A stretch of 7,440 bases of DNA from Gammaproteobacteria bacterium UBA6968 (GTDB lineage: Bacteria; Pseudomonadota; Gammaproteobacteria; Pseudomonadales; Azotimanducaceae): positions 1 through 7,440 of the forward strand of contig DJYW01000006.1 of NCBI GenBank assembly GCA_002450255.1. Reading direction: 5' to 3'. A program made the translations under genes and the position numbers. This document shows, piece after piece, positions 1 to 5,111 of the stretch. Under the pieces are notes generated by a model that saw nothing but the letters and a program-made list of their open reading frames with translations, made no database searches and was not told where the DNA came from. Within the stretch, counting starts at the first letter, position 1; every line of letters starts with the position of its first letter.

Positions 1-512
1 AGACCGCCAGGATCGACGCTGTTGGTTACCGCGGTCCAACCAAACAGCGGCGGCGCAGCCCCGAACAATCCACCAATAACGATATTTTGAGGCGTCGCTC
101 TTTTCAGGTAGAGCGTGTAGATGAGCCCATAGCCAATCCAAGAGGCCAGGTTTAACAGCGCCGTAAGCGGATTCACACCGAACCAAAGCACTAGGAAGCC
201 GATGCTGCCGGTCACCGCAGCAAACACTCCAGCGCGGAAAGTCGACAACCTGCCAGAAACGACTGGTCGTTCTTGAGTTCGCGCCATTTGAGCATCAATG
301 CGCGCGTCGGCGATGTGGTTAACCGCCGCCGCTGAGCCAGCGACTAAAGCTATGCCCACGCTCGCCATGACAATTGTTGCTACGCTAACTGACCCGGCGG
401 CAGCTAAATACATACCCACCCAAGCACACAGCAGCATCAGTAACACTACTCGTGGTTTGCAGATTTCGAGGTAATCTCGCCAAGAGGCAGAGGTGATCGT
501 CTGAGTGGTCAT
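1..512 (-). CDS. ctaB: Protoheme IX farnesyltransferase (heme O synthase), partial, C-terminus outside window
   Basis: Integral membrane UbiA-family prenyltransferase that adds a farnesyl group to heme b to make heme O, the step before heme A. The first 170 residues are visible, reading in frame to the left window edge; the family is usually about 290-300 residues, so roughly the last 40% is missing. The first Asp-rich prenyl-diphosphate/Mg site is seen as N65-x3-D69-x3-D73 followed by MARTxxRP (residues 76-83). The second family signature is YTLYLKRATPQNIVIGG (132-148), leading into GAAPPLFGW. Hydrophobic helices lie at about 22-40, 44-64, 94-112 and 116-134. The ATG at 512 is the first possible start after an in-frame TGA, but its ribosome binding site is poor (AGG about 12 nt upstream), so translation may depend on ctaA, which ends 37 nt before it. 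The name cyoE is used for the same family; the neighbours favour ctaB. Confidence 0.96.
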   Translation of the reverse strand, partial: MTTQTITSASWRDYLEICKPRVVLLMLLCAWVGMYLAAAGSVSVATIVMASVGIALVAGSAAAVNHIADARIDAQMARTQERPVVSGRLSTFRAGVFAAVTGSIGFLVLWFGVNPLTALLNLASWIGYGLIYTLYLKRATPQNIVIGGLFGAAPPLFGWTAVTNSVDPGG

Positions 513-549
513 GATAGCGGGACGCCTGTGGTTATTTCACACTTCCGGC

Positions 550-1539
550 CTACGCGGCAGATAGTGTCGTTTTTTGTGGCGCGAAGTTTACGGTAACTAC
601 CGCTAAAAGTAACAGTGCACCAAATGTATTATGAAGCGTCGCTGTTGAAAGTGGTAATACCCAAACCACGTTGAGTATGCCAAGCAAAATTTGCACGCCA
701 AGCGTCGTCGCCAGTAAAGAGGCAAGAATTCGTTCGGTCTGCATCAAACGCAACGCCAATGAACCAATGACGAGCAGTGCGATAATGGCTCCTATGCGAT
801 GTACCCAGTGAATGGCGACGCGAGCCTCACTATCGAGTAAGCCCCCCAAATAGTTTGGACCAACGCCTTGTAGGAAATTGAACCCTGAGGCGAGATCCAT
901 AGTTGGCGAGTAACTGCCGTCGCAGCTTGGAAAGTCATAGCAAGCCAGTGCTGCATAATTCGAAGAAACCCAGCCGCCAAGCGCGATCTGGGCGATAACT
1001 ACCGCCAACGCGACTTTGGCGTGGGTGGCAAAGCGGCTTTCCGGCCGCCGCAGCATCGGTAATCCGCCTTGCCGGAGGAACAGCACCCATATCAAGCTAA
1101 GCGTTGTAAAACCGCCAAGCAAGTGCGCCGTTACGACTTGCGGCCAGAGCTTAAGCGTCACAGTCCAAGCCCCAAACGCTGCTTGGCACAAAATGAGTAT
1201 GCTCAGCGCGGTTACCAGCTTTACCGGCGTGTCTTGTGCACGGTTACGCCACGCCAGGAACGCTAATCCACCTACAAGTAACAACAAGGACCCAGCCAGA
1301 TAGCGATGAAACATTTCCCAAAACGCTTTGGCATATTCATAGGGTGCCTCGGGGAATCGTGCTTCCGCTTGCTGAATGGCAGCGTCGCTTTCGGGTATTC
1401 CTAAAAACCCGTAACAACCTGGCCAATCCGGGCAGCCAAGGCCTGCATCAACTAAGCGCGTATATGCGCCAACCGACACCACGATTAACGCTAGGAAGAT
1501 ACCAACGCCGGCCCATACGCGAATTCTACTGTTAACCAA
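550..1539 (-). CDS. ctaA: Heme A synthase (CtaA/Cox15 family)
   Basis: Polytopic membrane enzyme that oxidises the C8 methyl group of heme O to a formyl group, giving heme A for the oxidase. The 329 residues show the two-fold CtaA/Cox15 design. Histidines at the expected heme positions are H78 (EMFHRY), H139 (TAHLLGGF), H247 (IHWVHRIGA) and H303 (TLHNTFGA). Each half has a cysteine pair in an outer loop: C36/C42 in GLGCPDWPGC, and C200/C206 in the loop after WVSSNYAAL. About eight hydrophobic segments are visible, starting at 9-26. The start codon is TTG: there is no ATG before Met76, an in-frame TAA lies 15 nt upstream, and a good ribosome binding site AAAGGTG (1547-1553) sits 7 nt before the TTG. 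The start overlaps the end of the upstream SCO-like gene by 8 nt, which suggests translational coupling. ctaB follows, so both heme A steps are co-transcribed. Confidence 0.97.
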   Translation of the reverse strand: MVNSRIRVWAGVGIFLALIVVSVGAYTRLVDAGLGCPDWPGCYGFLGIPESDAAIQQAEARFPEAPYEYAKAFWEMFHRYLAGSLLLLVGGLAFLAWRNRAQDTPVKLVTALSILILCQAAFGAWTVTLKLWPQVVTAHLLGGFTTLSLIWVLFLRQGGLPMLRRPESRFATHAKVALAVVIAQIALGGWVSSNYAALACYDFPSCDGSYSPTMDLASGFNFLQGVGPNYLGGLLDSEARVAIHWVHRIGAIIALLVIGSLALRLMQTERILASLLATTLGVQILLGILNVVWVLPLSTATLHNTFGALLLLAVVTVNFAPQKTTLSAA

Positions 1540-2047
1540 TTTGAGACACCTTTAGTAATCGTTTTAAGTCTTTGAGCACGAGTTCTGGGTCGGTCGTTAT
1601 GGCATAGCGAAATACCAAGTTGCCGAGTGGATCGATAATATAAATACCTTCGCCGGGCATACCTGCTGCCCAAGCGATAGATACTAGATTAGGTTGATTG
1701 GCGGGCATGGCGGCTGCCAGCTCCGTAGTGAGCGCACGTTGAACTCGCTCCATTTCTCTGTTCATTAAAATATGGGTAGCTTGAAGGTTTTTCAACGCCT
1801 CCGCGCAAACTTCACGGCATTGCTCGGCGCGAACCCATAACCACCACATTTGTGGCTTAACCTTTTCCGTCGCGTCAGTGGGTTGCCAACCGAAATCGGT
1901 AACATTCACCGCAGGAATCACAAACTCTCCGTTGTTCGTGGTCCCCCAACCAGAGCCACCTTTAGCCACAAAAAACATCAAGTAGGAACCACCCAATGAA
2001 AGCACCGATATCAGAACAATCGCGATCAGCTGTAATCGACCCGACAT
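1532..2047 (-). CDS. Membrane-anchored SCO-like (thioredoxin-fold) protein of the cox cluster, function unproven
   Basis: A 171-residue protein with one N-terminal transmembrane anchor (about 6-28) and a domain predicted to face the periplasm. It recalls a shortened SCO1/SenC protein: WWLWVRAEQCREVCAEAL (68-85) places a CxxxC pair at C77/C81 after a hydrophobic strand, and IYIIDPLGNLVFRY (135-148) matches the SCO C-terminal strand with its DPxG turn. A helical stretch with MERVQR (99-104) lies between. It lacks the histidine that completes the SCO copper site: the only His is H92, far from the expected place before IYIIDP, and Pro is absent after the second Cys. A role in thiol or copper handling for CuA is inference from fold and context. 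GGAG at 2057-2060 lies 9 nt before the ATG. The gene starts 1 nt after surf1 ends and overlaps ctaA by 8 nt. The equivalent slot in Pseudomonas (between surf1 and ctaA) also holds a hypothetical protein. Confidence 0.85.
   Translation of the reverse strand: MSGRLQLIAIVLISVLSLGGSYLMFFVAKGGSGWGTTNNGEFVIPAVNVTDFGWQPTDATEKVKPQMWWLWVRAEQCREVCAEALKNLQATHILMNREMERVQRALTTELAAAMPANQPNLVSIAWAAGMPGEGIYIIDPLGNLVFRYAITTDPELVLKDLKRLLKVSQIG
1547..1553 (-). promoter_or_regulatory. Ribosome binding site deciding the ctaA TTG start
   Basis: AAAGGTG on the minus strand lies 7 nt upstream of the TTG at 1539, inside the last codons of the SCO-like gene. An in-frame TAA just upstream and the lack of an early ATG make this TTG the only reasonable start, since the first transmembrane helix begins at about residue 9. 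Confidence 0.75.
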
Positions 2048-2048
2048 A

Positions 2049-2783
2049 TTAATTATCTCCAGTTACCGGTGAGACCGGCGTTAGCGTCGCCTGTTGTCGA
2101 TGATTGCCACGCATCGCAAGCCGGATGAAAGCGATTAGCAAGGTGGCAGCGAGACCGAACCAGGTCAAGGCATAGCCATTATGCTTGTCGTCCGATAGCC
2201 GCGCGGCGAATGGCGCTGGCTGCAACACGCTGGGTTGCCCGGCTTCCAACCGAAGTTGCGCAGGAAACGCCGTGGTCGCTGCTGCGAATCGTGTGACATC
2301 TAGGCGTTGCTCCCGGCGAGGCCAACCGCTCTCGGGAAGTGGGGTTGACCATTCAGGGATTAAGCCCAAATCCGGCCAAACCGTCGCTACAATGCTTACC
2401 TCATCGGTAACAACCGGCACGACAGGGAATTCGCTGCGCACCGCTGGCGCCGCCAAAAAGCCACGATTAACAAGTACCTTCACGCCACTTTTCGCGACAA
2501 AAGCTTGTACCACCCAATACCCGACCACACCACCACGCACTTGGTTATCGACTAAGTATGTCTCGTCAGTATAACGGCCGTGCAGTGCGACCCTCGCAAA
2601 AGGCAACGTCAAATTGGTAAGCGTTGGTGCAACCGGCAATTTGGTAAGCTGTTCCAGATATTTTGACTCTAACGACCTCTTTTCAGCCGCGCGATTGAGC
2701 TGCCACGTTCCCAGCCCGACTAATAGCGGAAAAAACGCTACAAAGAACACCATCATTTTTGTTCCTACACGACGCGTTAACAT
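2049..2783 (-). CDS. surf1: SURF1 family cytochrome c oxidase assembly protein
   Basis: Inner-membrane assembly factor that binds heme A and helps its insertion into subunit I. The 244 residues show the family design of two terminal transmembrane helices around a periplasmic domain. Helix 1 (about 11-27) runs into the signature GTWQLNRAAEK (25-35). The domain contains HGRYTDETYLVDNQ (68-81), GYWVVQAF (88-95) and VLVNRGFL (103-110). The C-terminal part has H201 in KHNGYALTWFGLA (200-212), the conserved His linked to heme binding in bacterial Surf1, and leads into helix 2 (about 205-222). The ATG at 2783 has AGGG (2790-2793) 6 nt upstream; Met10 and Met11 are poorer starts because they would remove the charged segment before helix 1. 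It is the first gene of the minus-strand assembly operon and is divergent from the DUF2909 gene. Confidence 0.96.
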   Translation of the reverse strand: MLTRRVGTKMMVFFVAFFPLLVGLGTWQLNRAAEKRSLESKYLEQLTKLPVAPTLTNLTLPFARVALHGRYTDETYLVDNQVRGGVVGYWVVQAFVAKSGVKVLVNRGFLAAPAVRSEFPVVPVVTDEVSIVATVWPDLGLIPEWSTPLPESGWPRREQRLDVTRFAAATTAFPAQLRLEAGQPSVLQPAPFAARLSDDKHNGYALTWFGLAATLLIAFIRLAMRGNHRQQATLTPVSPVTGDN

Positions 2784-2841
2784 GGTTTGCCCTAAGTTGT
2801 CGGATTACTCATCAGTCTCGCTCCACCTAGAGAGAATTTAA
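2784..2841. promoter_or_regulatory. Divergent 58-bp intergenic region between surf1 and the DUF2909 gene
   Basis: This gap must hold the translation signals of both genes: AGGG at 2790-2793 for surf1 on the minus strand, and a weak GAGAG at 2830-2834 for DUF2909 on the plus strand. I see no convincing -35/-10 pair on either strand. If promoters exist here, they overlap each other or extend into the coding regions. Its role as a promoter region is inferred from gene orientation only. Confidence 0.4.
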
Positions 2842-3087
2842 GTGTTAAAGATCATCATAGTTTTGCTTTTAGCAGGGGTCATAGCGAGCCTGTCGAGTGG
2901 CTTGTTTTTTTTATTTAAGGATACCGAACAGCCAGGGTCGAAACGAACCTGGTTAGCGCTTGGCGTGAGGATTATCTTAGCTTCACTGCTTTTGGGAACC
3001 ATCTACTACGGTCTAGCAACTGGCCAGCTGCGTATGGGGGCAAATGCACCGTGGCATGATCCAACTGGCGCGACAACGGCCCCTTAG
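2842..3087 (+). CDS. DUF2909 (twin transmembrane) small membrane protein
   Basis: An 81-residue protein with two hydrophobic helices (about 3-25 and 39-59) joined by a short charged loop, FKDTEQPGSKRTW (25-37), and a polar C-terminal tail ending in TGATTAP. Length, the SSGLFFLFKD segment (18-27) and the position next to coxC and surf1 fit the DUF2909 'twin transmembrane' family found in proteobacterial cox clusters. A biochemical role is not established; an assembly or accessory role for complex IV is inferred from neighbours. The start is GTG at 2842, with only a weak GAGAG site 7 nt upstream; the reading starts directly at the first helix. It is the only plus-strand gene here: convergent with coxC and divergent from surf1, so it needs its own promoter. 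I see no intrinsic terminator on its strand. Confidence 0.87.
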   Translation: MLKIIIVLLLAGVIASLSSGLFFLFKDTEQPGSKRTWLALGVRIILASLLLGTIYYGLATGQLRMGANAPWHDPTGATTAP

Positions 3088-3248
3088 GTGCACAATCCGC
3101 GGCTTCGAATAAAGGATCCAATGTTAGGTGCTTAAGTTCGTTTAGATTTGCTTCGCCTTAGCTGCCTTAAATAATGGGCTTTGGATCACTTGCATTCAAA
3201 CCACATGCTTACAAGATGACTGCATATTACCCGCAAGCTGCTGTAATT

Positions 3249-3281
3249 TGAGCTTTCCGACCACCTATAAAATAAAGCTCA
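3249..3281. repeat. Inverted repeat TGAGCTTT / AAAGCTCA with 17-nt loop
   Basis: Perfect 8-bp arms at 3249-3256 and 3274-3281 flank a 17-nt AT-rich centre that includes TATAAAAT (3267-3274). Neither side is followed by a T-run, so this is not a standard intrinsic terminator. It may be a protein binding site or a 3'-end hairpin for the DUF2909 mRNA; function is unknown. Confidence 0.45.
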
Positions 3282-3296
3282 GACGCTAGCATGCCT

Positions 3297-3326
3297 AGAA
3301 CAAAACGCGGCACTACCTGTGCCGCG
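3297..3326 (-). terminator. Rho-independent terminator of the cox structural operon
   Basis: Perfect 8-bp GC-rich arms CGCGGCAC (3306-3313) and GTGCCGCG (3319-3326) enclose a 5-nt loop. On the minus strand the hairpin is followed by TTTTGTTCT (3305 down to 3297). It begins 14 nt after the coxC stop, as expected for the operon end. The plus-strand side lacks a T-run, so it probably works only for minus-strand transcription. Confidence 0.88.
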
Positions 3327-3340
3327 AGTCTTAAATGCGT

Positions 3341-4276
3341 TTAAAAAATATAGACGAAGATAAACAAACCGACCCAGACGACGTCAACGAAGTGCCAGTA
3401 CCAACTCGCTGCTTCGAATCCAAAGCAGTCGTTCGCCGTAAAGTGGCCTTTAATGGCCCTAAACAATTGCACTATGAGAATAAACGTCCCCATGGTGACG
3501 TGAAACCCGTGGAAACCCGTCAGCAAAAAGAATGTTGACCCATAAATACCGCTGTTTAATGTCAGCCCTAAATCTCGATAAGCATGGACATACTCTAGCC
3601 CCTGCAAAAATACAAACAGCACACCCAGCGCGCAGGTAATCGACAACCACATAATGAGCTTAAAGCGGTCAGCATGTTTGATCGCGTGGTGAGCCCAATG
3701 CACAGTAAAGCTGGACGACAACAAGATCACTGTATTCCAGAACGGCAAATAAGCGCCCCAGTTAGACATAGCGGCCACGCTAACTTCCGGAGCGGCCATA
3801 CTTTGTCCCGGGTTAGAAAATATCGCTGCATCGGGATTGGTCACCACCGGCCAGGCGGCCTGAAACTCTGGCCACAGATAATCCCCGGTTATACCCTTAG
3901 CACCATCTCCCCCTAGCCATGGAACAACCAAGGCTCGTACATAAAATAGAGCGCCAAAAAATGCAGCAAAGAACATCACTTCCGAGAAAATGAACCATCC
4001 CATGCCCCATACGTAGCTCTTATTGAGCATAGCGTTGTTGAGACCCTGAGCATTTTCGGCAACCACCTTCGCAAACCAGGAATAGAGGACGGCGATAACG
4101 ATTATTGTTCCAACGATGGTCTGAGACCAATCGGTCGCGCCGCCAGTCTTGTTCACATTAAGCCAAGAGGCCAGTCCTGTGACTGTAACCATTAATCCGA
4201 AAGCTAGAAATACTGGGTACCAGCCGCTTGCTGGCACGTAATAAACGGAATGTTCCGTTTGTGATGAACTGGCCAT
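3341..4276 (-). CDS. coxC: Cytochrome c oxidase subunit III
   Basis: Seven-helix core subunit without redox cofactors; in the family it stabilises the active site and supports proton uptake by subunit I. The 311 residues carry COX3 hallmarks: the invariant Glu E99 in FSEVMFFAAFFGALFY (97-112), VHWAHHAIK (192-200), GLEYVHAY (226-233), the TGFHGFHV motif with H256 and H259 (253-260), and SWYWHFVDVVWVGLF (291-305) near the C-terminus. A loop of about 55 residues (roughly 119-175) rich in Pro, Gly and Ala separates the third and fourth helices; similar loops occur in gammaproteobacterial homologues. The start is well supported by GGAGGAG (4281-4287), 4 nt before the ATG. It lies 241 bp downstream of ctaG, much looser than the other gaps of this operon, and a strong terminator follows its stop. 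Confidence 0.97.
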   Translation of the reverse strand: MASSSQTEHSVYYVPASGWYPVFLAFGLMVTVTGLASWLNVNKTGGATDWSQTIVGTIIVIAVLYSWFAKVVAENAQGLNNAMLNKSYVWGMGWFIFSEVMFFAAFFGALFYVRALVVPWLGGDGAKGITGDYLWPEFQAAWPVVTNPDAAIFSNPGQSMAAPEVSVAAMSNWGAYLPFWNTVILLSSSFTVHWAHHAIKHADRFKLIMWLSITCALGVLFVFLQGLEYVHAYRDLGLTLNSGIYGSTFFLLTGFHGFHVTMGTFILIVQLFRAIKGHFTANDCFGFEAASWYWHFVDVVWVGLFIFVYIF

Positions 4277-4280
4277 GTTG

Positions 4281-4287
4281 CTCCTCC
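4281..4287 (-). promoter_or_regulatory. Strong Shine-Dalgarno site of coxC
   Basis: GGAGGAG on the minus strand is the best ribosome binding site in the window, 4 nt before the coxC ATG. It allows translation independent of ctaG, fitting the long non-coding gap upstream. Confidence 0.8.
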
Positions 4288-4298
4288 GCTATCTTAGA

Positions 4299-4322
4299 AA
4301 ATCAGACCACCCCGCCTGATTT
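4299..4322 (-). repeat. Inverted repeat AAATCAG / CTGATTT just upstream of the coxC ribosome binding site
   Basis: Perfect 7-bp arms at 4299-4305 and 4316-4322 with a 10-nt GC-rich loop. On the minus strand the second arm runs into TTTTCT, which gives a weak terminator- or attenuator-like look, but the stem is AT-rich. It ends 11 nt before the Shine-Dalgarno site of coxC. Confidence 0.45.
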
Positions 4323-4355
4323 AACCGCTCTTATTCCATCCATTCGTTCACCAGT

Positions 4356-4393
4356 CCTGAGGTAAAACGCTTCTGCGATTTCTGCTCCTCAGG
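4356..4393 (-). repeat. Inverted repeat CCTGAGG / CCTCAGG
   Basis: Perfect 7-bp GC-rich arms at 4356-4362 and 4387-4393 with a 24-nt centre, which itself holds the small repeat CGC-TTCT-GCG (4368-4377). There is no T-run after it. It could be part of a structured intergenic RNA; function is unknown. Confidence 0.4.
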
Positions 4394-4412
4394 TTCTGTT
4401 CACTTTTTTTCT

Positions 4413-4449
4413 GTTCGACATCGACTATTAACGGTCGACTGTCGACAAC
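4413..4449 (-). repeat. Long imperfect hairpin built from TCGAC units
   Basis: TCGAC (4421-4425) pairs with GTCGA (4434-4438) around an 8-nt loop; CGACA (4416-4420) pairs with TGTCG (4440-4444) past a one-base bulge; GTT (4413-4415) pairs with AAC (4447-4449) past a two-base bulge. The total is about 13 bp. On the minus strand it is followed by an A-run (seven A), not a T-run, so it is unlikely to be a terminator. It may affect mRNA stability or processing between ctaG and coxC. Confidence 0.5.
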
Positions 4450-4517
4450 TACACACCGCCCTTATCGCAGCGGCTTCAATGCTGCATATTGTTTTGCCAC
4501 GCCTCGCAAAAAACCCA

Positions 4518-5090
4518 CTAGTTAGCGGCTACGGCCTCCGATAAATCCACCCGCTCTGTTACATCAAATAGCGCGTAGCTAAGATTGATGGACTGAACAT
4601 TTTGGGGTACTTCATGGCCCACTATAAATCGCATTGGCATCTCTAGCACCTCACCGGGCTGCAACAATTGCTGGTTAAAACAGAAACACTCTGTTTTATG
4701 AAAGAAGGACGCAGCAGAAGAGGGCATTACTGATGGAATTGCCTGCCCAACCATCGGCCGGTTAGTCGGATTCTTTACATAAAAATTTACTGTTTTTATT
4801 TGGCCTGGATGAACTCTGACTGAGCTTTTCTGCGACCAAAAATCCCAAACCATGCCAGCATTAGTGTTAGTTATAAAATTAACCTTGATTAATCTCGAGG
4901 TGTCTGGATCTGCCTGGGCTTCGTCAAACGTATATTGCCCGCCAGTTTTACCGTTCAGCCCTGTAATCTCGCAGAGCAGATCATAAAGTGGCACGAGAGC
5001 GACGACAAATAGGCCCATCCCGACCACCATTAAGCAAAGACGCTTAACTGTGGCCGAGATACCTTTTGAACGGGTGTCAGCGTTAGTCAT
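4518..5090 (-). CDS. ctaG: Cytochrome c oxidase assembly protein CtaG/Cox11 (CuB copper chaperone)
   Basis: Membrane-anchored periplasmic copper chaperone that delivers copper to the CuB site of subunit I. Taking the ATG at 5090, the protein has 190 residues, close to the family length. One transmembrane helix lies at about 17-36, followed by LYDLLCEITGLNGKT (35-49) with the conserved third cysteine C40. The copper-binding CFCF motif is at 135-138 in FHKTECFCFNQQ (130-141). The beta-sheet domain continues with PGEVLEMPMRF and the end SINLSYALFDV. The reading frame extends upstream to a TTG at 5108, but AAAGG (5098-5102) sits 7 nt before the ATG at 5090, so I choose the ATG. This leaves 21 nt after the coxA stop. 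No gene for a small oxidase assembly protein is seen between coxA and ctaG, unlike in many Betaproteobacteria. Confidence 0.96.
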   Translation of the reverse strand: MTNADTRSKGISATVKRLCLMVVGMGLFVVALVPLYDLLCEITGLNGKTGGQYTFDEAQADPDTSRLIKVNFITNTNAGMVWDFWSQKSSVRVHPGQIKTVNFYVKNPTNRPMVGQAIPSVMPSSAASFFHKTECFCFNQQLLQPGEVLEMPMRFIVGHEVPQNVQSINLSYALFDVTERVDLSEAVAAN

Positions 5091-5097
5091 TGATGTA

Positions 5098-5102
5098 CCT
5101 TT
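5098..5102 (-). promoter_or_regulatory. Ribosome binding site deciding the ctaG ATG start
   Basis: AAAGG lies 7 nt before the ATG at 5090 and within the coding sequence that the upstream TTG (5108) would create. This argues for the shorter 190-residue protein. Confidence 0.7.
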
Positions 5103-5111
5103 CGCCAATTT

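Larger units (their letters stand above)
3088..3340. other. Convergent intergenic spacer between the DUF2909 gene and coxC
   Basis: These 253 bp hold the 3' ends of two facing genes. I find no credible gene: reading frames are short and lack ribosome binding sites. It contains the coxC terminator (3297-3326) and an inverted repeat (3249-3281), described separately. No clear terminator serves the plus-strand gene. Confidence 0.7.
4277..4517 (-). other. ctaG-coxC spacer, non-coding, with several inverted repeats
   Basis: A 241-bp gap inside an otherwise tight operon. No frame gives a hydrophobic small protein such as the DUF2970 gene found at this place in some relatives; the frames present are under 25 codons. 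Perfect or near-perfect hairpins occur at 4299-4322, 4356-4393 and 4413-4449, with weaker ones at 4467-4485 (GCAGC/GCTGC) and 4492-4511 (TTTTGC/GCAAAA). The RNA would therefore be highly structured upstream of coxC. Confidence 0.7.

Noticed and set aside
2185..2574. 129-codon plus-strand frame inside surf1
   Set aside because: It is antisense to a clear SURF1 gene, is low in complexity, and resembles no family; a shadow of codon use on the other strand.
3335..3538. 67-codon plus-strand frame at the end of coxC
   Set aside because: It is antisense to the conserved C-terminus of subunit III and has no independent support.
4299..4322. Intrinsic terminator before coxC on the minus strand
   Set aside because: The stem is AT-rich and the T-run is short; a terminator here would block coxC, which lacks a recognisable promoter of its own. 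Kept only as an inverted repeat.
4389..4421. Tiny frame MSNRKKVNRT in the ctaG-coxC spacer, minus strand
   Set aside because: Ten codons, no clear ribosome binding site, no membrane segment, and no frameshift within the A-run joins it to a longer sensible frame.
4462..4500. Twelve-codon GTG frame after ctaG with GCGAGG upstream, minus strand
   Set aside because: Too short and without recognisable features; the ribosome binding site match is likely chance.
5091..5108. Upstream TTG start for ctaG that would add six residues
   Set aside because: The ATG at 5090 has AAAGG at a 7-nt spacing, and the added residues carry no family feature; the TTG has no good site because it lies 3 nt from the coxA stop.
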